Of a stretch of 5,565 bases of DNA, positions 1-5,196 are shown one piece after another (the stretch's first letter is position 1; the number at the start of each line of letters is the position of its first letter). The stretch is from Nitrososphaerota archaeon (GTDB lineage Archaea; Thermoproteota; Nitrososphaeria; Nitrososphaerales; JAGGXQ01). Location: NCBI GenBank assembly GCA_021162925.1, contig JAGGXQ010000014.1:1-5565 (forward strand), in the 5' to 3' direction. Made by a program: the position numbers and the translations under genes. The notes under the pieces were generated by a model, which saw only the letters and a list, made by a program, of their open reading frames with translations, did not search any database and was not told the origin of the DNA.

Positions 1-665
1 ACCCAATCGACCACCAGCCTTACGTTCGACGGCTCGTTCCTCTCGCCCGGCTTTGGGCCCATGACCGGGGAGTCGGTCTCGCTGAGCATGAGCTCGATGG
101 GGACGAGCCTTGCAAGCCTCTGCCTGAACCCGTTGTAGACGACGTTCGGGCCGATCGAAAGGTAGTACCCGAGCTCTAGGGCTTCTCTCACCTCCCTTTC
201 GTTCCCCGAGAAGGCGTGAAGCACCACCCTTAGATCGTAGCCCTTCAAGACCTTGAGGACGGCACCTCCGGCCCTCCTAGAGTGGACGACCACGGGCAGG
301 TCGAGCTCCTCCGCGAGCTCCAGCTGGGCCCTGAAGACCTCCTTCTGCCAATCCTTTCCACCGAACTTGTAGTCGAGGCCTATCTCGGACAACGCCTTTA
401 TCCTACCCGAGTTGTCCCTGATGAATTCGAGCTCCGATTTCAAGGAGCGCGTGTCGTACTTATGCGCCATCTCCGGATGTATCCCCAGGCATGCCTCCAC
501 GTTTTCGTAAACGTTTGCGAGCTCCAGGCACTTGAGCCCCGTTTCGTGATCCTGCCCAGCCGTGAGGATGAGCACGTCTTTTGCCCTTTTCACGACCTCG
601 TCCCTATCCCCATCGAAGGCCTCGGAGTCTAGGTGGGCGTGGACGTCGACGTACTTGTATCTCAT
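1..665 (-). CDS. TatD-family metal-dependent hydrolase (C-terminus cut by window edge)
   Basis: Only the first 221 codons are visible; TatD proteins usually run to about 250-260 residues, so roughly the last 30-40 are missing. The TIM-barrel amidohydrolase signatures appear in order: the VHAHLD metal motif (H9, H11), GIHPE (H63), SEIGLDY (E94), VVHSRRA (H128), HAFSGN (H150) and SETDSP (D198). All expected metal ligands are therefore present and the enzyme should be active. The family contains cytosolic Mg-dependent 3'-5' nucleases, and D-aminoacyl-tRNA deacylase activity has also been reported; the sequence does not say which applies. The ATG overlaps the TGA of the upstream kinase-fusion gene (ATGA) and is preceded by a strong GGAGGAG ribosome site, so it is the last visible gene of a translationally coupled operon. 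Family call is firm, exact substrate is not. Confidence 0.93.
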   Translation of the reverse strand, partial: MRYKYVDVHAHLDSEAFDGDRDEVVKRAKDVLILTAGQDHETGLKCLELANVYENVEACLGIHPEMAHKYDTRSLKSELEFIRDNSGRIKALSEIGLDYKFGGKDWQKEVFRAQLELAEELDLPVVVHSRRAGGAVLKVLKGYDLRVVLHAFSGNEREVREALELGYYLSIGPNVVYNGFRQRLARLVPIELMLSETDSPVMGPKPGERNEPSNVRLVVDW

Positions 666-2284
666 TCCGTCTCCTCCTTTATCGTCCTCACGACCGATGC
701 GAGTATGTTCGGGGATACGAACGGCTCGAACGGCCTCACGTACTTCACGCCCGTCACCTTCCTGACGAGCTCCTTGCTCCCGTGCTTCATATAGCCTTTG
801 AGGAATGCCTTAACCAAGGAGGATGCGGACTTCGAGTTCAGCGTGAGCTTCATCGAGTAGTAGAGGAACTCGGCTATGTCCCAGGCCTTGTCCCCACCCC
901 TGCCAGCCTGCTCTAAATCGACGATGCAGAGCCTGCCGTCGTGGATTATCACGTTGCTCGGCTTGCTGTCCCCTAGGTAGTAGCAGGAGGAGTGTATCTT
1001 GGCCATGAGCTCCCCGTACCTCTCGACGAGCTCGAGCCCCTCTTCCGCCCCCGACAGGATCCCCTTCACGACCGAGCCGAGATCCCTCCCCTCCATGTAC
1101 CTGCTCACCAATATCCTGTCTTCGAGGTCGACCGCCACGAGCTCCTTGGTGCAGATCCCGAGCTCCCTAAAGGCCTTGAGCGCCATGTACTCCCTCTTCA
1201 GCCTGGCCAAGGGGGTCAGGTCGAACTTCTTGGACGCGAGGGCCCATATGTTGAGCGCGAGCCACTTCAAGCTCATGGGGTCCCTGAACCTCTTCACCAC
1301 GAGCCTCTCCTCCCTGCCCCCGCCCTTCAGGGTCAATAGGGTGGTGGTGGAGTAAAATTCCTTCGGGCCCTCCTCTTTCACTTCGTACTCGTCGAACCCC
1401 AGGAGCTTCGCGAGCTCCTCCACCCATTCCTCCCCGGTTATGAGCTCGCCGTAAGCGAGCTTCCAGAGACACTTCGGGTTCTTGAGCTCCCTCGGCACCT
1501 CTCCTATCTGGGCACTCCTCCCGAGCTTCGAAGCCAGCTCCCTTACCACCACGCTCGGCTTCACCCTGCCCGCATATCCATGGACCAAGTAGTGGGTTAT
1601 GCTCCTGACCGTCATCTTCGTGTGGATCGATAGGGCCTTGATCCAGCTCGATCTCTCCGCCTCCAAGATCCTCACGTAATCTCCATCCCTCTCGAGGAGG
1701 CCCATCTCGACCAGCCTATCCGCCGCTTCCACGAAGCCCGACCTCGTCGCCTTCAGGTTCCTCTCCTTAAGTGGCCCGCCGTAGGTCATCACGTAGCTGT
1801 AGAGGGCTGGGGGGTAGAAGCCCGACCTGCTCTTCAGCCTGCTGAAGAGGAAGTAATCGATGTGTATCAGCAGTTCCTTGGCCAGCTCCCCGTACTCCGA
1901 GACTATCCTGTAGACCTCCTCCTCGATGACCCTGGTTTTGTACTCCACCTCGAGCCTTCTGAAGAATTCCGGGTTAACGAGGGGCTCGTACACGTTCAGG
2001 AGCCTACCCACGACGAACTCCCCGAGCCTGGCGCTCTTCGCATCGGACTCCATGGCCTTCTTATCGACGAGTATGGCGGAGACCGTCACCGGCTCGTCGA
2101 CGTACTTGTACCTTATCCCCTCCCTGAATCCGTCCAGGACCACTATCAGGTCGTAGTCGCTCTCGGGCCTGGCGTAGCCCGCGACCTTCGATCCATAGAC
2201 GCATAAGGCGTAAAGCCTGCCCTTCCCCAGCTCCTCCGCGAGCTCCTTGAGCTTGTCGGGTTCATCGATCCCTCCCGAATTCAT
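662..2284 (-). CDS. Nucleotidyltransferase / winged-helix / Bud32-RIO-like kinase fusion protein
   Basis: This 540-residue protein has three parts. Residues 20-75 carry a Pol-beta/MNT-type nucleotidyltransferase core: YGSKVAG (G31, S32) followed by ESDYDLIVV (D43, D45). The third acidic position on the next strand appears to be Ser69, so transferase activity is uncertain. Residues 155-210 look like a winged helix. From about residue 305 there is an atypical kinase fold: VVK with K331, a helix-C Glu365 in KREYMALKAF, GDSKPSN with catalytic D439 and N444, IVDLEQAG with metal-binding D456 in place of DFG, and WDIAEF (D469). This resembles Bud32/RIO-like archaeal kinases, some of which I recall as fused to nucleotidyltransferase domains. 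Substrate is unknown. An in-frame TAG three codons before the ATG excludes an earlier start, so the gene truly overlaps its upstream neighbour by 23 bp. Only a weak AAAGG precedes it, suggesting translational coupling. The gene ends in an ATGA overlap with tatD. Confidence 0.88.
   Translation of the reverse strand: MNSGGIDEPDKLKELAEELGKGRLYALCVYGSKVAGYARPESDYDLIVVLDGFREGIRYKYVDEPVTVSAILVDKKAMESDAKSARLGEFVVGRLLNVYEPLVNPEFFRRLEVEYKTRVIEEEVYRIVSEYGELAKELLIHIDYFLFSRLKSRSGFYPPALYSYVMTYGGPLKERNLKATRSGFVEAADRLVEMGLLERDGDYVRILEAERSSWIKALSIHTKMTVRSITHYLVHGYAGRVKPSVVVRELASKLGRSAQIGEVPRELKNPKCLWKLAYGELITGEEWVEELAKLLGFDEYEVKEEGPKEFYSTTTLLTLKGGGREERLVVKRFRDPMSLKWLALNIWALASKKFDLTPLARLKREYMALKAFRELGICTKELVAVDLEDRILVSRYMEGRDLGSVVKGILSGAEEGLELVERYGELMAKIHSSCYYLGDSKPSNVIIHDGRLCIVDLEQAGRGGDKAWDIAEFLYYSMKLTLNSKSASSLVKAFLKGYMKHGSKELVRKVTGVKYVRPFEPFVSPNILASVVRTIKEETE
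671..677 (-). promoter_or_regulatory. Strong Shine-Dalgarno site for the TatD gene
   Basis: Read on the minus strand, GGAGGAG lies five bases before the ATG at 665, inside the last codons of the upstream kinase-fusion gene. It is the clearest ribosome binding site in the window and fixes the TatD start. First genes of transcripts here seem to be leaderless, so this fits internal operon genes relying on Shine-Dalgarno pairing. Confidence 0.75.
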
Positions 2285-2939
2285 CCAGCCTTTCTAGGAG
2301 GACGGGATCGATATGAACCTTTGCCAGCTTCTCCACCGGTATCCTCACGAAGTTGTACTCTATCCCCGTGCTCACGGTAGGCAGGCCCTTGTCTATCCAG
2401 AGGCGGACGACCTTCGAGTTCAGCCTTTCGTCGACGAGCCCGTTCCTGAACTTCTTCTTGAGGAGGTTTAGGAGGGATCTGCTCCTGAACACCTTCTTCG
2501 GGTCCACGAGCTTCTCTTCGTCGACGTAGACCGCTTCGAAGTTGCTGTAGACGGGGGCGTCGGAGGTTATGGAGAAGTTCTTCAGCCTCATCGCGAACTC
2601 TACGTAGTGGAGGAACTCGTGGGCCAGGACCGCGTGGATCGTGTACTTCGAACCTAGGGCTATGAGGGCCGCGGAAAGCTCGACCATCGGCTCTATCCTA
2701 TCCTCGAACTCCATGGGGATCATCCTGGCGTAGAAGACGCCCAGGGAGGTCACGCTGCCGTCGCTGCAGAGGTGCAATCGAGGCTCTATGTAGTACTTTG
2801 GGTAGTTCAGGGAGGAAGCCTCTTCGACCCTTCTCACCCCTTCTTCGACGTATTTAAGGCGCTTCTTTACGAGCCTAACCATGCTCGGCTTCATCAGCCC
2901 TTTTTGCTCGTAGTATGAGAGAAGGGCGAGTGGCTCCAA
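2262..2939 (-). CDS. Unassigned protein with a zincin-like HExxH motif
   Basis: I do not recognise a named family for this 225-residue protein. Residues 103-115 read AVLAHEFLHYVEF, containing HEFLH (H107, E108, H111) inside an apparently helical, hydrophobic stretch, which is the classic zinc-metallopeptidase signature. A third ligand is not obvious; E135 (NFEAVYVDEE) or acidic residues just beyond are candidates. There is no signal peptide or membrane segment, and the N-terminus is basic (VRLVKKRLKYVEEGVRRVEE), so the protein should be cytosolic. The start is TTG at 2939: an in-frame TAA lies shortly upstream, and a TATA box 25 bases away puts transcription initiation almost on this codon. 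ATGs at 2894 or 2882 are alternatives that would shorten it by 15 or 19 residues. It is first in an operon with the nucleotidyltransferase-kinase fusion and TatD. Peptidase activity is inferred from one motif only. Confidence 0.8.
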   Translation of the reverse strand: MEPLALLSYYEQKGLMKPSMVRLVKKRLKYVEEGVRRVEEASSLNYPKYYIEPRLHLCSDGSVTSLGVFYARMIPMEFEDRIEPMVELSAALIALGSKYTIHAVLAHEFLHYVEFAMRLKNFSITSDAPVYSNFEAVYVDEEKLVDPKKVFRSRSLLNLLKKKFRNGLVDERLNSKVVRLWIDKGLPTVSTGIEYNFVRIPVEKLAKVHIDPVLLERLDEFGRDR

Positions 2940-2961
2940 CGGCCTTGGGTAAGGTTAGGGG

Positions 2962-2973
2962 AATTATAAGCTG
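2962..2973 (-). promoter_or_regulatory. TATA-box promoter of the HExxH / kinase-fusion / TatD operon
   Basis: On the minus strand CAGCTTATAATT contains a good archaeal TATA box. Its TTATAA ends 25 bases before the TTG at 2939, so the transcript is expected to start at or within a base or two of that codon, giving a leaderless mRNA. The same ten bases, CAGCTTATAA, form the promoter of the hydrolase gene further right, which supports the call. Confidence 0.65.
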
Positions 2974-3011
2974 GTTGTTTAAGGAATGAGAGCAGAAGGT
3001 TAAATGGGTTT

Positions 3012-3026
3012 GGGACATGCGGTCCC
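3012..3026. repeat. 15-bp dyad in the divergent intergenic region (GGGAC-n5-GTCCC)
   Basis: A perfect inverted repeat with 5-bp arms and a 5-base centre lies between the two divergent promoters. It could be an operator, since Lrp/AsnC dimers commonly bind dyads of about 13-15 bp and the adjacent gene encodes such a regulator. A T-run at 3034-3038 follows it on the plus strand, so a weak terminator-like hairpin is the alternative. Confidence 0.35.
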
Positions 3027-3039
3027 TTATCGATTTTTC

Positions 3040-3054
3040 TTTATAGGGCATAAA
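3040..3054. repeat. 15-bp A+T-rich dyad upstream of the Lrp gene (TTTAT-n5-ATAAA)
   Basis: A perfect 5-5-5 inverted repeat sits about 35-50 bp upstream of the Lrp-gene TATA box. Its size and A/T-rich arms suit an Lrp/AsnC operator, and archaeal Lrp proteins often control their own genes. Its centre is 28 bp from the centre of the neighbouring GGGAC/GTCCC dyad. A/T-rich DNA makes short dyads by chance, so this is a candidate only. The TTTATA here could also act as a weak TATA element. Confidence 0.35.
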
Positions 3055-3080
3055 AGAGAAATTGTTTCCCAACATAAAAT

Positions 3081-3097
3081 AGAAAGGTTTAAAAATT
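3081..3097 (+). promoter_or_regulatory. BRE/TATA promoter of the Lrp/AsnC gene
   Basis: AGAAAGG (a purine-rich BRE-like element) is followed directly by TTTAAAAATT. With the usual spacing of about 25 bases, transcription should begin near 3115-3120. That leaves either a leader of about 20 nt before the ATG at 3137 or a leaderless start at the GTG at 3119. Confidence 0.65.
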
Positions 3098-3136
3098 AAA
3101 AGTTCGGTAAGTCTTTTGGTGAAAAAGGTGAAAAGG

Positions 3137-3601
3137 ATGGGGAAGCTCGACGAGCTCGACATGAAGATACTGACTGAGCTCGTCAAGGACTCGAGCATCT
3201 CGATACCCAAGCTGAGCAAGAAACTCAACTCGAACCCTTCGGTAACCTACAGCAGGGTTAAGAGGCTCCTGAACAGGAACGTAATAAAGAGGTTCACCAT
3301 AGAGGTCAACGAGGAGCTTTTGGGCTACAACGTCGCCGCCATAATAGGGATAAACATAGACCCGAAGAAGAGGGACGAGGTCGTGAAGGGGCTTCTATCC
3401 CTCCCGGAAGTAAGGGAGGTTTCGGAGGTCACCGGCAGGTTCGATATAATAGCCAAGGTCAAGACGAAGAGCCTAGATGCGTTGAGGGAGTTCGTCTCGG
3501 AGAAGATAGGGAGGATACCTGGCCTGATCAAGAGCGAGACATTTCTGGAGATGAAGAGGACGACGAGTAGCCACGACTACACCCTGGACGGGCTGGAATA
3601 G
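3137..3601 (+). CDS. Lrp/AsnC-family transcriptional regulator
   Basis: The 154-residue product has the standard two-part layout and length. Residues 4-55 begin LDELDMKIL and form the helix-turn-helix with its recognition helix (PSVTYSRVKRLLNRNVI). Residues 65-140 form the RAM effector-binding domain, including EVTGRFDIIAKV and the closing SETFLEMKR. Such proteins form dimers and octamers and respond to amino acids or related metabolites; no specific ligand can be read from the sequence. I chose ATG 3137 because GGTGA lies five bases before it and LDExD then falls in the expected N-terminal place. GTG 3119 and TTG 3116 are in frame and would fit a leaderless transcript, adding six or seven basic residues. 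The gene is monocistronic and divergent from the HExxH operon, so it may control that operon as well as itself; this is inference from position. Confidence 0.93.
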   Translation: MGKLDELDMKILTELVKDSSISIPKLSKKLNSNPSVTYSRVKRLLNRNVIKRFTIEVNEELLGYNVAAIIGINIDPKKRDEVVKGLLSLPEVREVSEVTGRFDIIAKVKTKSLDALREFVSEKIGRIPGLIKSETFLEMKRTTSSHDYTLDGLE

Positions 3602-3622
3602 GCCCGAAAGAAACCAAGCGCC

Positions 3623-3632
3623 TTAATTTTTT
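3623..3632 (+). terminator. T-tract terminator after the Lrp gene
   Basis: TTAATTTTTT ends 31 bases after the Lrp-gene stop codon. Archaeal RNA polymerase often terminates at short U-tracts without a strong hairpin, and this is the only such run between the two convergent genes. No matching T-tract is visible for the minus-strand hydrolase. Confidence 0.5.
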
Positions 3633-3638
3633 AGAAGG

Positions 3639-3661
3639 GGCATAGTCCATGCCGAGTTCGG
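3639..3661 (+). repeat. Small inverted repeats between convergent genes
   Basis: GGCAT-AGTCC-ATGCC (3639-3653) is a perfect 5-bp stem with a 5-base loop. It is followed with a 2-base overlap by CCGA-GT-TCGG (3652-3661), so the two hairpins are mutually exclusive in part. They lie beyond the hydrolase stop and could form a structured 3' end on the minus-strand transcript. Function is unknown. Confidence 0.35.
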
Positions 3662-3683
3662 AAGAGGCTGGCTACCTACGGGC

Positions 3684-4340
3684 TTAGGGGTCCGACCGCT
3701 TCAGTATCTCGACCCTCAGGCCGGCCAGCTCTGCGAACCTCTCCGCATCCTCCCCGCTTCCGACTATCGAGCCGTAGTGCATCGGTATGGCCAACTCGGG
3801 CTTTATCTCCTTCACGGCTTCCGCGGCTTCCTCAGGGGTCATGACGTAGGTGCCGCTTACAGGGACCAAGGCGACGTCTACCTTAAGCCCCTTCATCTCG
3901 GGTATGAAGTCGGTATCCCCCATGTGGTATATCCTGACGCCCTTAAAGGTCAGGATGTACCCGACCTTTCCGTCCTCCTTGGGATGGAAGACCACGCCGG
4001 GAGACCTGAACTTGTTCACGTTATAAGCCGGGACCGCTTCTATCTCGACCCCCCTCACCGAAACCTTATCGCCGGGTAGCACGTACCTGACCTCCTCGAA
4101 CTCCATCCCCTTGAGCTTGCCCATGCACTCCTTCGGCATGACCAGAACGGTGTGCCTGTCCGACACCTTCCTTATGTCTTCGGGGCTGAAGTGATCGAAG
4201 TGTTCATGGGTTACGAGCACCAGATCGGCCAGCTCCCCACCCTCGAGCCTGAAAGGATCGATGTAGATCGTGAGCCCGTCCTTCAGCTTGAAGGAAGAGT
4301 GGCCGAGCCAGTATATCTTGACGCCTTTGTACTCGAGCAT
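3684..4340 (-). CDS. UPF0173-type metallo-beta-lactamase-fold hydrolase
   Basis: This 218-residue cytosolic protein is a compact metallo-beta-lactamase-fold enzyme of the UPF0173/UlaG-like type. Visible motifs are WLGHSSF (H14), IDPF (D28), THEHFDH (H45, H47, D49, H50), HMGDTD (D142, D144) and PMHYGS (H188), the usual ligands of a two-metal site. The physiological substrate is not known for most of this group. I start it at ATG 4340, not at the upstream in-frame TTG 4379. The ATG gives the typical N-terminus leading straight into GVKIYWLGHSS, and a TATA box lies 23 bases before it. The upstream 13 codons would read through that TATA box and overlap Trm5. It follows Trm5 by 22 bp on the same strand, so partial read-through from the ABCE1-Trm5 transcript is also possible. 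Confidence 0.92.
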   Translation of the reverse strand: MLEYKGVKIYWLGHSSFKLKDGLTIYIDPFRLEGGELADLVLVTHEHFDHFSPEDIRKVSDRHTVLVMPKECMGKLKGMEFEEVRYVLPGDKVSVRGVEIEAVPAYNVNKFRSPGVVFHPKEDGKVGYILTFKGVRIYHMGDTDFIPEMKGLKVDVALVPVSGTYVMTPEEAAEAVKEIKPELAIPMHYGSIVGSGEDAERFAELAGLRVEILKRSDP

Positions 4341-4360
4341 ACCACGATCTTGAAGCCATG

Positions 4361-4372
4361 GGTTATAAGCTG
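4361..4372 (-). promoter_or_regulatory. TATA-box promoter of the hydrolase gene, overlapping the Trm5 stop codon
   Basis: CAGCTTATAACC on the minus strand repeats the CAGCTTATAA of the HExxH-operon promoter. TTATAA ends 23 bases before the ATG at 4340, predicting a leaderless transcript. The same bases encode the end of Trm5 (AGC TTA TAA, Ser-Leu-stop), so one short stretch serves as both coding end and promoter. Confidence 0.65.
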
Positions 4373-5196
4373 ATCGCAAGGTCGAGCACGATCTCGAACC
4401 ACCTGGGGCCTACCTCCCTCACCCTCCTCCACCCTAGAACCTCGAACCTTTTATCGATCAGGGCCTTGACCTCGTTCACGACCCTAGATGCGGCATCCGA
4501 CTCATCGAGCCCGAAGGAGTGCCTGTAGTAGTGGACGAACCCCCCAGACTTCAAAGCCAGGGTCGCATGCCGAAGGAATTCGTTCGCCCTCTCGGGGAGG
4601 GGCATGAGGACCCTGTCGGCCTCCCCTTTTAGCCTCTCCTCTATCACCTCCCTCGCATCCCCGAGTATGGGGATGACCTCGCCCCTTAGCCTGTTGAGCT
4701 CTAGGCTCCGCTTCATGTATTTAATGGCGTAGGGGTTCAGGTCTATGCTGTACACCTTGGCCCTCTTCAGCCTCGCTATCACGAGGGAGAAGCTACCTAC
4801 CCCCGCGAACATGTTCACCACCACCTCGCCATCCTTCACCAGCTTCGCTATCCTGAGCCTCTCGCTCGAAAGCCTGGGAGAGAAGTAAACCTTAGAGACG
4901 TCGAGCTCGAACACGCAGCCGTTCTCCTTGTACCTCGTCAGGGTCTTTCGCTCCCCTGCCAGGTGCTCCAGCCTCCTGAGCCTGTAGTCCCCCACGATGC
5001 CCCCGACCTGCCTGAGCACGGTCCTCACGTTCCTATTGACTTCCATTATCGCCTCCGATATGAGCCCAGCCTTCGGCATGAGCGAGTCCGGGAGCTTCAG
5101 TATCGCTATGTCCCCGATTACGTCAAGGCCGGATCGGATCGACCTCAGCTCCTCCTCGCTCAAAACGCCGCCGAGCAGCTTCTTTAAGCGCCTCAT
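4363..5196 (-). CDS. trm5: tRNA (guanine37-N1)-methyltransferase, Trm5/TYW2 family
   Basis: Trm5 methylates N1 of guanine 37, next to the anticodon, using S-adenosylmethionine, and so prevents +1 frameshifting. The 277-residue product shows the family's order of motifs: [11 protein letters not shown] at 26-36, [18 protein letters not shown] at 96-113, the AdoMet loop [12 protein letters not shown] at 126-137, the acidic IDLNPYA at 151-157, LGDAREV at 178-184 and the catalytic-loop motif [11 protein letters not shown] at 194-204. MPLP takes the place of the MNLP of some Trm5 enzymes, as I recall for other archaeal members. It is at the short end for archaeal Trm5, with little N-terminal D1 domain. 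A TYW2-like or dual role in wyosine synthesis cannot be excluded, though the MPLP loop favours Trm5. Its ATG overlaps the ABCE1 stop (ATGA), and GGGGAG directly abuts the ATG, too close for normal spacing, so reinitiation after ABCE1 is likely. Confidence 0.88.
   Translation of the reverse strand: MRRLKKLLGGVLSEEELRSIRSGLDVIGDIAILKLPDSLMPKAGLISEAIMEVNRNVRTVLRQVGGIVGDYRLRRLEHLAGERKTLTRYKENGCVFELDVSKVYFSPRLSSERLRIAKLVKDGEVVVNMFAGVGSFSLVIARLKRAKVYSIDLNPYAIKYMKRSLELNRLRGEVIPILGDAREVIEERLKGEADRVLMPLPERANEFLRHATLALKSGGFVHYYRHSFGLDESDAASRVVNEVKALIDKRFEVLGWRRVREVGPRWFEIVLDLAISL

Larger units (their letters stand above)
2940..3136. other. A+T-rich divergent intergenic region
   Basis: This stretch is much richer in A and T than the flanking genes and holds two divergent promoters and two 15-bp dyads. 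A minus-strand open frame running through it (2875-3228) overlaps both promoters and has low-complexity hydrophobic content, so I do not consider it coding. I see no box C/D pair or tRNA-like fold. Confidence 0.6.

Noticed and set aside
282..1355. Several long plus-strand open frames opposite the TatD and kinase-fusion genes
   Set aside because: They are antisense to genes with full domain motifs, have no recognisable motif or promoter, and show Arg/Pro/Ser/Leu-rich composition typical of shadow frames in G+C-rich DNA.
1167..1472. Minus-strand frame of 101 codons inside the kinase-fusion gene
   Set aside because: Gly/Arg/Pro-rich, out of frame with the kinase domain that clearly occupies this strand.
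644..2110. A 16-base exact direct repeat (644-659 and 2095-2110)
   Set aside because: Both copies are in frame and encode the same short peptide KYVD (within RYKYVD) in TatD and the kinase fusion; shared codon use explains it better than a functional repeat.
1862..2206. Plus-strand frames opposite the nucleotidyltransferase domain
   Set aside because: Opposite a domain with GS and DxD motifs; no family features of their own.
3012..3038. Intrinsic terminator (GGGAC/GTCCC hairpin then T5) on the plus strand
   Set aside because: No plus-strand gene precedes it, the stem is only 5 bp, and the T-run is separated by several bases.
2875..3228. Minus-strand frame of 117 codons spanning the divergent intergenic region
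   Set aside because: It would overlap the Lrp gene, both promoters and the start of the HExxH gene, and its Ser/Phe/Leu-rich sequence shows no domain.
4341..4379. N-terminal 13-codon extension of the hydrolase from TTG 4379
   Set aside because: It runs through the TATA box and into Trm5; the ATG at 4340 gives the standard family N-terminus.
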